DNA of 64,000 nucleotides, taken from NCBI GenBank assembly GCA_910586365.1, contig CAJUGP010000003.1:24939-88938 (forward strand). The letters are read 5' to 3'. Made by a program: the position numbers and the translations under genes. Source of the DNA: an uncultured Christensenella sp. GTDB lineage: Bacteria; Bacillota; Clostridia; Christensenellales; Borkfalkiaceae. A model generated the notes under the pieces. The model saw only the letters and a list, made by a program, of their open reading frames with translations, searched no databases and was not told where the DNA came from. Shown piece after piece: positions 17,047 to 24,795 of this stretch; the first letter of the stretch is position 1, and each line of letters starts with the position of its first letter.

Positions 17047-17340
17047 TTAATTTTTCGATTTTCTCGCCCAGACGGCGACGTTCTTCCCCGTGCGGGGGCT
17101 TTTGCGTTTCCCGATTACTTCGACCGCGCCCGCTTCCTTGAGCTCGGTAAGCCGAGGAGCGACGAAGTTGCGGTCAAAGTGCAGGATCTCGCGGCGTTCG
17201 ATAAGCTCGTACACGATTTCGTCGACGGTCATCTGCCTATTGCCGAGAACGTCGAGTATAAGCGCGCCGCGCTTGCTGGCTTCCGTCGTGATCGCTTCGT
17301 AACTTTCGCGGCGGGTTTCCGTGGTTGTGTTGTTGCTCAT
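17047..17340 (-). CDS. Small winged-helix-like protein
   Basis: 97 residues from ATG 17340. The pattern RGALILDVLGNRQMTVDEIVYELIE, then RNFVAPRLTELKEAGAVEVIG and a basic wing, is typical of a winged helix-turn-helix. It may regulate the early operon or read DNA beside the methyltransferases. GGAGG lies upstream. The role is inferred from fold only. Confidence 0.55.
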   Translation of the reverse strand: MSNNTTTETRRESYEAITTEASKRGALILDVLGNRQMTVDEIVYELIERREILHFDRNFVAPRLTELKEAGAVEVIGKRKSPRTGKNVAVWARKSKN

Positions 17341-17356
17341 TTGGATTTCCTCCTTT

Positions 17357-17920
17357 TTAGATTTCGGTGTTATTTTGCGGGGCTTCATTTCCCCAGCAGT
17401 CCCAGCCTTCCGCTGCCGAACGGGCGAATAGCTCGATCCGCGGCAGATCGCCCATAAGCTCCACGATGCGATCGCGAACTTCGTCGGGCTTTTGGCTGTG
17501 TTTTTGTAAAGGCGTCATAACAACGCTGTGAACGGATGCGCTGACGCGCTTAGGTTTGCCCTTGATTGCAAGCAAGCATATTTCCGAATTACTTCTCGTC
17601 CAGTTCCCGAGCCCCCAAAAAAGCCCGTTGCCTCGCTTGTTTTGCTTTACCCAGTTGAAGGCGATCGTTTTATACTTGAAACCCCACGCGGCTATTAAAT
17701 CGAGAGCTTCTCGCAGCATCGGGAAAGTTGCCCATAAAAACAGCGCACAGTCGTCAGCTGCTAAGCACCCCCCCCCGTTGCCGATGGGCATATTTTTGAG
17801 ATCCTCGATCGACATCGTTCCGTAATGTTTGTCGGCGGCGGCACGGGTAGCCTTATTCTGATAGCCCCACGGAGGATCGGCGTAGATGATGCTGTATTTT
17901 TTTGACGGGAAGGGGATCAT
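17357..17920 (-). CDS. MT-A70 family adenine DNA methyltransferase with an in-frame G9 tract
   Basis: 187 residues, the normal size for phage MT-A70 enzymes. Catalytic IIYADPPWGYQ is near the N-terminus; the family signatures DDCALFLWATFPM, HSQKPDEVRDRI and GWDCWGNE follow. Nine consecutive G residues (17,768-17,776) encode GGG in MPIGNGGGCLAADDC, an insertion relative to the usual short loop before the DDCALF segment. With nine G the frame is open; a gain or loss would abolish the protein. It starts in ATGA overlap with the next gene. Probable product: N6-methyladenine in phage DNA. Confidence 0.88.
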   Translation of the reverse strand: MIPFPSKKYSIIYADPPWGYQNKATRAAADKHYGTMSIEDLKNMPIGNGGGCLAADDCALFLWATFPMLREALDLIAAWGFKYKTIAFNWVKQNKRGNGLFWGLGNWTRSNSEICLLAIKGKPKRVSASVHSVVMTPLQKHSQKPDEVRDRIVELMGDLPRIELFARSAAEGWDCWGNEAPQNNTEI

Positions 17921-18318
17921 TGCGGCGCCGCCTCCTTCGATTGCTTCTCGATGCTGTCAACGATGCGGACTATATTCCCCGCCGCCTGTTCGAGTGTCGC
18001 GACTTCTTTGCGGCGTTCTGCGAGTTCGCCCTGAATATCGCCTGCATAGAACAGGAGAGCTTCGCGCACAAGCGGGGCGTCTGCCATAGGGATGAGAACG
18101 GCGGACGCGGCGGGTTCCGCAGTTGTTTCTTCGGCTTTTTTCTCGCCGGGCTGTTTTCTTTTTCGCGGAAGAGTGCGGGGATCGATTCCGCCCTTGACGA
18201 GTTCTTCCCTGATTTCTTCCGGGGTGCAGAGGTTCATCTGCGAAAGTATGACGATTTGCTTCTTTTTGTCGGCGGCTTCTTTGTACATCCGCACGATCTC
18301 GTGAGTTTGCATTTCCAT
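17917..18318 (-). CDS. Conserved phage early protein of unknown function
   Basis: 133 residues. The N-terminus HEIVRMYKEAADKKKQIVILSQMNLCTPEEIREEL resembles a small helix-turn-helix often found in Firmicutes phage replication regions. The C-terminus is a helical Glu-rich stretch probably forming a coiled coil. Start ATG 18318 with AAGGAG; the stop overlaps MT-A70. Confidence 0.5.
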   Translation of the reverse strand: MEMQTHEIVRMYKEAADKKKQIVILSQMNLCTPEEIREELVKGGIDPRTLPRKRKQPGEKKAEETTAEPAASAVLIPMADAPLVREALLFYAGDIQGELAERRKEVATLEQAAGNIVRIVDSIEKQSKEAAPQ

Positions 18319-18339
18319 GTGGTTGATCTCCTTGATTGT

Positions 18340-18552
18340 TTACTTACTTGCTATTTGATCCTTGAATTTGTGCCCTTCTTGGTTGCCGCAATTCGGGCAC
18401 TTGCCTGTTGTAATGAGCGGCGCCCACTCATGACCGCATTTTCCGCAAATCATAGGGCGGCAAGCGACTTGATCTTCTCGAATAAGCCCCAGCTCAACAC
18501 ACGACATTCGACCGAATCGACCGTTGCGCCTTCTCTGATTAAATCGTGCCAT
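18340..18552 (-). CDS. Small zinc-ribbon protein
   Basis: 70 residues. A basic N-terminus is followed by MICGKCGHEWAPLITTGKCPNCGNQ, a two-CxxC zinc ribbon. It overlaps the end of recU by 14 bases. It could contact nucleic acid; no specific family is assigned. Confidence 0.55.
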   Translation of the reverse strand: MARFNQRRRNGRFGRMSCVELGLIREDQVACRPMICGKCGHEWAPLITTGKCPNCGNQEGHKFKDQIASK

Positions 18553-19105
18553 TATTGCCTCCTTTGTTTATTTCGTTGACGTCGAGAATCCCGTGCAGGA
18601 TCTTCACGACGCCGGACGCGGAGGGGATCCTATACTCGGCAATGTCGGGCTCTTTTACATATTGCCGACCGTAGACGGCTTTCATGTTCTCCCAGACGTT
18701 CCACGGCACCCTGTAGAAGCGGTCGACGCCGAAGCAAAGCAGGACGAAGCAGAGAGCACCGAGTTTTTCGTGTCCGCGCAGGTCGTCCATTTGCTCATCG
18801 GTCAGGCGATTCCGCGTGAAGCGGTCGGTGTCGGTTTGCTTCGCCTCGAAGCGTACCGATCGCCCGCCGTGCATCGTTCCGCAAAAATCAACCTGCGCCT
18901 TCTTGGTGTAGCAAGCAAGGAACTGACCGTTCTTGTTCGGCTTATGTAGCGGCTTCATCGGCTCGGGCGTTTTATCGGCTTTCAGAAGCCCGCGGGCTTC
19001 GTGCCACGCAAGCGAAGCGCTGATCGTATCTTCAAAAAACGCACCAGCTTCGCGGGATCGCGTTCCTGCCGTCATTCGGCGGTATTCTTCGAGCGTCATA
19101 TTCAC
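18539..19105 (-). CDS. recU: RecU-like Holliday junction resolvase
   Basis: 188 residues. RecU cuts four-way DNA junctions. The nuclease core is visible: RSREAGAFFEDTI with the conserved Glu, then AQVDFCGTMHGGRSVRFEAKQT holding the catalytic Asp and the ExK pair, then GALCFVLLCFG and YRVPWNVWENM. The start is taken as GTG 19105, because GTGA overlaps the upstream stop and GGAGG is well spaced; ATG 19099 is less well placed. It lies with replication genes, as in many Firmicutes phages. Confidence 0.82.
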   Translation of the reverse strand: MNMTLEEYRRMTAGTRSREAGAFFEDTISASLAWHEARGLLKADKTPEPMKPLHKPNKNGQFLACYTKKAQVDFCGTMHGGRSVRFEAKQTDTDRFTRNRLTDEQMDDLRGHEKLGALCFVLLCFGVDRFYRVPWNVWENMKAVYGRQYVKEPDIAEYRIPSASGVVKILHGILDVNEINKGGNNGTI

Positions 19106-19578
19106 GGCTTGCCTCCTTGACCGCCGCCCGCCGCCTTGATTGCGTTCACGATCGGCGTGAGCGAGTTAGCCAGCAGGTCGATCGCGGGGTTGAGCATCGA
19201 AACGAGCATATCGTGATAGACTGCCCGCGCCGCTTCGGTCATCTCGGGGTGGCGGTTCGTTCTGATCTCGCCGTCGTAGATGCGGATGCCGTTCCTGACC
19301 GCGAGCGCGATTTCTTCCTGCATACCCTTGCTGGGTTTATCGAGCCCGAACACCCAGATCTCCGAGCAGAGAAGCAAAAGCTGTTTGCCCGCCGCCATAC
19401 CTTCGGCGCGTTCCTTTTTGTTGCTGTCGTCCGACCAGCGCGTGAAGTAGACGTGCGGGGCGATCGGTATGTAGCCCGCGGCGAACGCGGCGGCGCAGTA
19501 AGTGAGCGCGTTTTTCGTGTTCGTCTCGGTATCTCCCTTGTAGGGGGAGCAGATATAAACGAGTTTTTTCTTTTTCAC
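19102..19578 (-). CDS. DUF4406/DUF7768-type nucleotide-binding protein
   Basis: 158 residues starting at GTG 19578 (GGAGGT upstream). The Rossmann-like pattern LVYICSPYKGD..TNTKNAL, AGYIPIAPHVYFTRWSDD, CSEIWVFG and SKGMQEEIALA matches DUF4406-like proteins related to nucleoside 2-deoxyribosyltransferases. Many Firmicutes phages carry one in the replication block; its substrate is unknown, but nucleotide salvage or modification is a reasonable guess. Confidence 0.72.
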   Translation of the reverse strand: MKKKKLVYICSPYKGDTETNTKNALTYCAAAFAAGYIPIAPHVYFTRWSDDSNKKERAEGMAAGKQLLLLCSEIWVFGLDKPSKGMQEEIALAVRNGIRIYDGEIRTNRHPEMTEAARAVYHDMLVSMLNPAIDLLANSLTPIVNAIKAAGGGQGGKP

Positions 19579-19589
19579 GGTTTACCTCC

Positions 19590-20546
19590 TTATTTCGTGC
19601 GCCAGCTCTCGCCTGTCGTAACGATTACGCCGCACATTTCGCGGAGACGGTCAATGGTCGCGTCCGCAGTTGTGGGATCGCCTGTTTCCTTTGGCGTCAG
19701 GCGTTTGATTAGATCCGCCTCTGAGTAGTTGGTTGTGATAATCGTCGGCATCAGGGCTTCGTATCGGGCGTTGATAATCGCGTATATTTTGGCGATCGCC
19801 CATTCGGTAGCCTGTTCTTTGCCGAGATCGTCGATTATGAGCAACGAGGCGGCGGTGTAGGCGTCGAGCACGTCGGATGCGTCGTAATAGCTTCCGAATC
19901 GCTGGCGCGCGTCCGTATAGGTGGACTTGATCCTTTCCAGCAGGTCGATCATCGTCATGCAGATGACGGGGACGCATTTATTCATGAGCTTGTTCGCAAT
20001 CGCGGCGACGAGGTGCGTCTTGCCCGTTCCTTTCGGGCCCGTAATGAATAGCCCGTTCCTGCCGGGGTTCTTTCCGTCCGTTGGGAGCTTCTCCTTGAAG
20101 GTGTCGGCGTACTTTTGGCAGATAAACGCCGCTTTTTTGTTTTCTTCGGTAAGCTCGAAGGTCTCGAAGGTTCTGAGACGGAAGCGGGCGCCGATCCCGC
20201 TCGCGCCGACGATGCGGTTCACACGTTCTCGGATCTGACGGTTGCGTTCTTCTTCCTGCTTGCGACGTTCTTCGGCTTGCCGCTCTTCTTCTTCGCGTTT
20301 CGCCTTCTCGATCGCTTTCGCGCAGCCGCAGGGTTCGGGCGATTTCATCCAGTGAATCGTCGCGCCGAGCGTGAAGCCGTAAGCGTAGAGCGTCTTGCCG
20401 CAAAATTCGCATTTTACAGGCGGAGGCGGCGGATCTGCTTTCGGGAACTGTTTCAGGCGGTCGGTTTGGTCGCCGTAAACGGTGTAGTCGTTAATCTGCC
20501 TCATGGAAGCCTGTTGTTGCGGGTTGGTCTTGGCTTGTTCTTCCAT
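19590..20546 (-). CDS. DnaC-like helicase loader ATPase
   Basis: 318 residues. The AAA+ core has Walker A GPKGTGKTHL, Walker B SLLIIDDLGKE and a sensor-1 segment PTIITTNYS. The N-terminal part holds CEFCGKTLY and PCGCAK, a zinc site, and a long Glu/Arg coiled coil. Such proteins load the replicative helicase at the phage origin together with the initiator encoded just upstream, with which it overlaps by 56 bases. Confidence 0.9.
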   Translation of the reverse strand: MEEQAKTNPQQQASMRQINDYTVYGDQTDRLKQFPKADPPPPPVKCEFCGKTLYAYGFTLGATIHWMKSPEPCGCAKAIEKAKREEEERQAEERRKQEEERNRQIRERVNRIVGASGIGARFRLRTFETFELTEENKKAAFICQKYADTFKEKLPTDGKNPGRNGLFITGPKGTGKTHLVAAIANKLMNKCVPVICMTMIDLLERIKSTYTDARQRFGSYYDASDVLDAYTAASLLIIDDLGKEQATEWAIAKIYAIINARYEALMPTIITTNYSEADLIKRLTPKETGDPTTADATIDRLREMCGVIVTTGESWRTK

Positions 20547-21342
20547 TTTGCCCTCCTTCTTGATGCCTTACCTCGGGAACCTCGTCATCCCAGCGTCCTT
20601 GATTGAGCCACGTCGTCGGATGGGGTATGTAAGCGCCGCCGTCTTTTTGCCATTGCGCGGTTTGCTTCTGAGCCATGACCGCCGCCATGATCTTCTCGAC
20701 GAGCTCTGCCGACGGCTTGAGCTTTTTCCAGACGTCGAAGCATTTCGTTTTTCCGACCTTCCGCGGATATTCGTTCCAAAACGCCGCAAAGGTTTGTTCG
20801 AGTGATTCAGCTGGTGCGGCGGACGGTTTGGTTTGGTTAGGTAAGGTAGGGTTATGTTGGTTAGGTTTTGTTTGGTTATGTTGGTTAGGTTGGGTTAGGT
20901 TAGGTAACGACGGAGTCCGTCCGCGTTCCGTTGGCTTTCCGTCGGAATTGTTCGGAGTTCCACGCTCGCGCTTCGCTTCTTCGGCGGCGGTGCGCTTTCG
21001 CTCGCGGTCTTTGGCGCGCCGTTCGAGCAGTTTGCCCGCGTATTCGTCCCAGTCGTGAAGAGTGAGATCGTCGCCCTTCCTGTCGATAAAGCCCGCCTCG
21101 ATTAAAGCGTCGAGAAACGCCTGCGCGTCGCCGTTCCATTGAGCCGCCTCCGCGATTTCGTAAGCGTCATACCGTGCGAGACTGCCGTCCTGCGCGAAGT
21201 CCATCGCCCACCACCAGAGAAAGTGCAAATACCCGACGACCGCGGGGAGCGCCGTCCCCGGTTGTTCGGCTTTCAGGAGCCGCGTCAGTTTGAGCGCTTT
21301 CGGATGCCTTCCGAGCTCTTGGTGGCTTTCGATCCATGCCAT
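20491..21342 (-). CDS. Phage replication initiator / replisome organiser
   Basis: 283 residues. The N-terminal domain (about 1-115) looks winged-helix: WIESHQELGRHPKALKLTRLL, then YLHFLWWWAMDFAQDG and LIEAGFIDR, as in phage replisome organisers. A Lys/Arg-rich stretch leads into a low-complexity Asn/Gln/Pro/Thr linker built from octapeptide repeats. The C-terminal domain (FAAFWNEYPRKVGKTKCFDVWKK ... PHPTTWLNQGRW) is common in DnaD-like phage initiators. Repeats in the linker DNA suggest the origin lies inside the gene, as in lambda O. Confidence 0.78.
   Translation of the reverse strand: MAWIESHQELGRHPKALKLTRLLKAEQPGTALPAVVGYLHFLWWWAMDFAQDGSLARYDAYEIAEAAQWNGDAQAFLDALIEAGFIDRKGDDLTLHDWDEYAGKLLERRAKDRERKRTAAEEAKRERGTPNNSDGKPTERGRTPSLPNLTQPNQHNQTKPNQHNPTLPNQTKPSAAPAESLEQTFAAFWNEYPRKVGKTKCFDVWKKLKPSAELVEKIMAAVMAQKQTAQWQKDGGAYIPHPTTWLNQGRWDDEVPEVRHQEGGQNGRTSQDQPATTGFHEAD
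20831..20908. repeat. Iteron-like GGTTAGG direct repeats inside the initiator gene; candidate phage origin
   Basis: The stretch is built of GGTTWGGTT-like units. The 18-base string GGTTATGTTGGTTAGGTT occurs identically at 20,850-20,867 and 20,874-20,891, a 24-base period equal to eight codons of the Asn/Gln/Pro linker. Partial units flank both copies. Repeats inside the initiator gene mark the replication origin in lambda-type phages; origin function here is inferred. Confidence 0.5.
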
Positions 21343-21471
21343 GTTGTTTCCTCCTTCCCCGCGTCAGCGCGGGAGACTGATGTCGATATACGGCGCGATG
21401 CCGTTCGACCGTTTGCCGTTCTTTTCGCCGCCCGCGGTGGGCGGTCTCTTGTTTTTATCGGGTGCATCGTT

Positions 21472-22386
21472 TTATCTCCCGATCGGTTGCTTGAGCGAGT
21501 CGTAATAGCCGCAGATTTCGTCGTATTCCTGCCGCGTCATAAGCGCGGGATTCGTTTTGTCGTACTTCTCGAGAATACGCGCAACGGCGTCTTGTTCCGT
21601 GTAACCCGCCGCCTCGGCTTTCCTGTAAAGTCGCTTCATTTGCGCGTCGGAAAGCGGGCGCGGCTCTTCCTTGCCGCCCTGACCGCCTGTTTGCGGGCTG
21701 TTTGCCGCGTTTTGGGCGTCGGCGGGTATTTCCCCGATTCCGTCGGTTGAAGCCGTGTGCGCGATTTTAGGGGCGTCAAAACGGCTGGCGAAGAAGCTAA
21801 GCAAACAGCTCCGCCACGCGGCGGCTCTGGCTTCGTTTGCGGTGCTTTTGCTGGTGCCGATTGCGTGGATCTCCGTGTGCTCGGTTTCGGCGGCGTTGTC
21901 CGCGTTGATAAGCAGGAGCTCGAGCGTCGATTCATACACCCAGAGCGCGACGTTCGATTGCGTGAGCTTGTGCACCCTGCAGAACTCGTCGGATCCGTTC
22001 GCGTCTTTCCGTGTCGCCTTTTCCGAAACGATCCGCCAGTCAATGCCGACGTCGGTCAGGAGCGCGAGAAGCGCATCGGAAGGGGTTACGGTCAGTTCCG
22101 CCGCCTCCGCCCTGATTTCGGAGAGAGGGGCGATTGCCAGCAGCTCGTTAAGTTCCGCTTCCGTGAGCTCTTTGGCAGCTATGCGAATCATCGGAACGCC
22201 CGCCACCTGTTTCTTGATTTCGAGGATCTTCTGCGTGAGGTTCAGCTTCTTTGTGGCGGGACGCGCTTTTGAGCCCGTGTTTTGCGCTCTGTGCGGTTTT
22301 TCCGCCGCCGCGTTCGTTTCCCTGACCGCAGGCGGTGTGAGCGATTGTACCGCGTCCGGCGCGGTATTTTCGGCGATATTGTTCAT
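21472..22386 (-). CDS. ERF-like single-strand DNA annealing protein (tentative)
   Basis: 304 residues. The middle resembles the ERF recombinase fold: DWRIVSEKATR, then NVALWVYESTLELLLINADN, and the charged helix STANEARAAAWRSCLLSFFASRF in the place of the ERF GKAxTYAxKYxL segment. The N-terminus is Ala/Pro/Lys-rich and the C-terminus contains a small helical domain (QMKRLYRKAEAAGYTEQDAVARIL) often attached to phage single-strand annealing proteins. It sits upstream of the initiator among recombination and replication genes. After its TAA stop the same frame stays open for a further 34 codons. Confidence 0.58.
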   Translation of the reverse strand: MNNIAENTAPDAVQSLTPPAVRETNAAAEKPHRAQNTGSKARPATKKLNLTQKILEIKKQVAGVPMIRIAAKELTEAELNELLAIAPLSEIRAEAAELTVTPSDALLALLTDVGIDWRIVSEKATRKDANGSDEFCRVHKLTQSNVALWVYESTLELLLINADNAAETEHTEIHAIGTSKSTANEARAAAWRSCLLSFFASRFDAPKIAHTASTDGIGEIPADAQNAANSPQTGGQGGKEEPRPLSDAQMKRLYRKAEAAGYTEQDAVARILEKYDKTNPALMTRQEYDEICGYYDSLKQPIGR

Positions 22387-22787
22387 TGGTTCGTTCTCCC
22401 CGTGTAGATTTCGACGACTTCCGTGCTCGGAAGCGTGATTTTGATCGTTTCGCCCACCGTTTCAAAGGTGGCGTCGCCCGCGCCGAATACGACGCGCCCG
22501 CAGTTGATTTTGTCGCCCGTTGCTGTTACAAGTTCGAGCGGAACGAGTGAGAAGGTATTGCTGAACACGTCGAATCTGTCGCCGTTCTTTGCGTAGTACG
22601 ATCCGCGCAGGTATGAAGAGTCGACGTGAACGCCGACAATTTCGGCGCCGCGCTCGGGGTCTTTCCATTTCCCGCCGCCCGCGCAATGAATGCGAGCATC
22701 GTGCTTCAGTCTTTTCGGGATGATTTTCTGCGCGTCGCCGATATAGAAGCCGAGACGGCTCTGTATGGTTTCCTTGATAGATTTCAC
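22383..22787 (-). CDS. Phage protein of unknown function
   Basis: 134 residues from GTG 22787. GTGA overlaps the upstream stop and AAGGAGG is well placed; the ATG 45 bases further upstream lacks a site. The chain is strand-rich with LRGSYYAKNGDRFDVF and ELVTATGDKINCG; no motif recognised. It is coupled to the ERF-like gene by a four-base overlap. Confidence 0.5.
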   Translation of the reverse strand: MKSIKETIQSRLGFYIGDAQKIIPKRLKHDARIHCAGGGKWKDPERGAEIVGVHVDSSYLRGSYYAKNGDRFDVFSNTFSLVPLELVTATGDKINCGRVVFGAGDATFETVGETIKITLPSTEVVEIYTGRTNQ

Positions 22788-22960
22788 TTTTTTGTTGCCT
22801 CCTTTTTGGCTTGATTTCTTCGGCTTTGCCATTCCGCGAACTCTTGCTGGATCTTCGGATCCTCGAAAGCGTTCCGGACGCTGGCTATGAGCACCGTCGC
22901 CAGCCGTTCGCGCTGGTGCTTCGGTATTTTGTCTGCGATTACGGTCGGCGCGTCGTTCAT
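22784..22960 (-). CDS. Small phage protein, 58 aa
   Basis: Starts at ATG 22960 with GGAGGTGCAC upstream and a four-base overlap with the preceding gene. Helical and basic, ending in a Lys-rich tail; no family recognised. Confidence 0.5.
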   Translation of the reverse strand: MNDAPTVIADKIPKHQRERLATVLIASVRNAFEDPKIQQEFAEWQSRRNQAKKEATKK

Positions 22961-23289
22961 GTGCACCTCCCGCCGAGCAACGTCTGCATCCTTCGGTTGA
23001 GACGGTTCTCGTACTTTTGGCGGGTGCGCCTTCGCTGTGCGTGGTGCATCAGGTGCCACTCTTTTGGTGTTGCGATTTCGCGAAGCGTCGCCGTGTAGTG
23101 GTATCTGATAGATCCGCAGGCTTCGCGCACCAGATCGGCAACATACGCGATCGCCCGCGCCGCCGATTCGATTGCCGACTTAAGCGTTTCGAGATCGATG
23201 CCGTTCGCGTTCGCAACGTCTGCCAGCCGCGCGGCGTCCGCCTGTTTGATGATGGGAAAGGCTTCCCTGATTTCCTGCTCTGTGATCAT
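22957..23289 (-). CDS. Phage protein of unknown function, 110 aa
   Basis: Helical, with ITEQEIREAFPIIKQADAA at the N-terminus and a strongly basic C-terminus (HHAQRRRTRQKYENRLNRR) suggesting nucleic-acid contact. ATG 23289. It begins the tightly overlapping run towards the ERF-like gene. Confidence 0.5.
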   Translation of the reverse strand: MITEQEIREAFPIIKQADAARLADVANANGIDLETLKSAIESAARAIAYVADLVREACGSIRYHYTATLREIATPKEWHLMHHAQRRRTRQKYENRLNRRMQTLLGGRCT

Positions 23290-23311
23290 TTCGTTTGCTT
23301 CCCGTTATAAT

Positions 23312-23548
23312 TTACGCAACACCGTTCCCAAAAAAAAGAGACGGATCCAAATGGAAAGTTTCGCAGAGCTTGACCTGTTCGGTTATGTAAAAATCGCTCC
23401 CACCGTTGAGCTTCTGCTGTACCGTTGCTTCGGTCACACCTAATACGTTAGCAACATCTTTATACGTCAGCCCTTTACCCGCAAGGGCATTCTTAACTGC
23501 CGTGTAAGGGGGATGTTGCTGTTTTGTGGTCTTGGTTCCTGTTTTCAT
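23312..23548 (-). CDS. XRE-type helix-turn-helix regulator (Cro-like)
   Basis: 78 residues with a single helix-turn-helix: LTYKDVANVLGVTEATVQQKLNG. Short enough to be DNA-binding domain only, as for Cro-type phage repressors. It is encoded in the early leftward operon, opposite to the CI-like gene. ATG 23548 with GGAG upstream. Assignment as a Cro analogue is inferred; it is not the first gene of the operon. Confidence 0.65.
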   Translation of the reverse strand: MKTGTKTTKQQHPPYTAVKNALAGKGLTYKDVANVLGVTEATVQQKLNGGSDFYITEQVKLCETFHLDPSLFFGNGVA

Positions 23549-23612
23549 GGTTGTTCTCCTTTAATTTTTATTCGCTGATCGCCTTTTGGCGGATCCGCGT
23601 CGTTTCTGAATT

Positions 23613-24065
23613 TTAGCCGTACACGATCTCGTCAAAGAGCGCAAATTGCAAAGCTGCGTCCGCATCTTCCTCAATTTCGTCGAGCGTCATGCCGTTCTCT
23701 GATATATCGCGGGCAATTCCTTTGATGAGCTTCTCGAGCGTGAGATCCCACGTTTCGCCGTCATCCTCTATATCGTAGAGCTTCACGGTATTGCCTGCCA
23801 GAAGGAGCGCCACGCAGTATTGCGAAGCGGGGAGATCCTTCGGCGCATCAGCCCATTCAGGCGTCGTATTGTCTAATCCCACCCAATATGTACTGCAACA
23901 TTCGAGTGCGGAAACGACCACATTCTCAATGTTCTCAGCCGTAATTTTCACGATTACCTGCGCTTCGTAGGTTAGCTTTGCCACATCGGGTTTAAGTTTA
24001 TGTGTGCACCCGTCCGGTATAAAAATATCGCAGGGGGATGTTTCTCTGAATTTTGTGCCGTCCAT
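23613..24065 (-). CDS. Phage protein of unknown function, 150 aa
   Basis: Acidic. The middle segment ALECCSTYWVGLDNTTPEW followed by VALLLAGNTVKLYDIEDDGETWDLTLEKLIKGI looks like a compact alpha/beta domain recurring in Firmicutes phages; I know no function for it. ATG 24065, GGAG upstream, four bases from the next gene. Confidence 0.55.
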   Translation of the reverse strand: MDGTKFRETSPCDIFIPDGCTHKLKPDVAKLTYEAQVIVKITAENIENVVVSALECCSTYWVGLDNTTPEWADAPKDLPASQYCVALLLAGNTVKLYDIEDDGETWDLTLEKLIKGIARDISENGMTLDEIEEDADAALQFALFDEIVYG

Positions 24066-24068
24066 GAT

Positions 24069-24251
24069 TTATCTCCTTAACCAGTCGCGAATATATTCGA
24101 TATTGCCTGCAGTTTCCTCGAGATCGTTGGGAGATTCAGGCTCATAGCCTATACACGCACCATAGCACGGGTAGCAATAGCCGTATGTTCTGCATTCTTC
24201 GAGTGTGAGCTCGTAGATGGGTGTTCCGTTTTCGTATTCGATAACTCTCAT
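24069..24251 (-). CDS. Small Cys/Tyr-rich phage protein
   Basis: 60 residues, with CRTYGYCYPCYGACIGYEPE in the middle, suggesting a metal-binding or disulphide-rich fold. ATG 24251. No family recognised. Confidence 0.45.
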   Translation of the reverse strand: MRVIEYENGTPIYELTLEECRTYGYCYPCYGACIGYEPESPNDLEETAGNIEYIRDWLRR

Positions 24252-24261
24252 TGTTTTTCTC

Positions 24262-24783
24262 CTACACTGTTTTACTCGCGAACCGCGGCAGGAACCTGTT
24301 GTCGAAGGTTTTATTTATGCGGTCGATATGATTCTGAATACCCACGAAGTCGTGAATAAAATCGAAGTCAGGCGCGGCAAGCCATTCTTGAAGGCGTAAA
24401 TGCCAGTGCTTATCGGCAAGGTTTAAGTCGAGCATGGCGGTCATTCTGGTTCCTTTGCTAATTCCGAGCTTCTCGGCTCTCGTGCATATTTTCGCAAGGG
24501 TATTGAACCGATCCCAGTCCTCGCCTTTTTCTTCGCCCACCCGCTCGGCGCATATTTTTCCGTCGGCTTCGTAGACGTTAACCTCGAAAGGGTTCGCATC
24601 GCTTTCCGTATAGTCGCCATCTATGGCGTACCCGATCCTGATGACGATCTGCTTCCACGTTTCTCTGCCTTTATCGTCGCGGATGGGGCCCGTACCTTCC
24701 ATAAGGGCGACGGTTCTCACGCCGCCCTTACTTGCCTTGTTGAATACCTGAATCGCTTTATTGATTGCCTGTGCCGTTGTCAT
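24262..24783 (-). CDS. Phage protein of unknown function, 173 aa
   Basis: Mixed alpha/beta chain with RETWKQIVIRIGYAIDGDYTE and ending in a helical region HDFVGIQNHIDRINKTF. ATG 24783, GGAGG upstream. It lies near the start of the early operon, where anti-host and accessory genes are usual. Confidence 0.5.
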   Translation of the reverse strand: MTTAQAINKAIQVFNKASKGGVRTVALMEGTGPIRDDKGRETWKQIVIRIGYAIDGDYTESDANPFEVNVYEADGKICAERVGEEKGEDWDRFNTLAKICTRAEKLGISKGTRMTAMLDLNLADKHWHLRLQEWLAAPDFDFIHDFVGIQNHIDRINKTFDNRFLPRFASKTV

Positions 24784-24795
24784 GATTTCCTCCTA

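Noticed and set aside
20831..20908. CRISPR-like repeat array
   Set aside because: Units are short, unspaced and coding; no cas genes are present. Better explained as iterons in the initiator gene.
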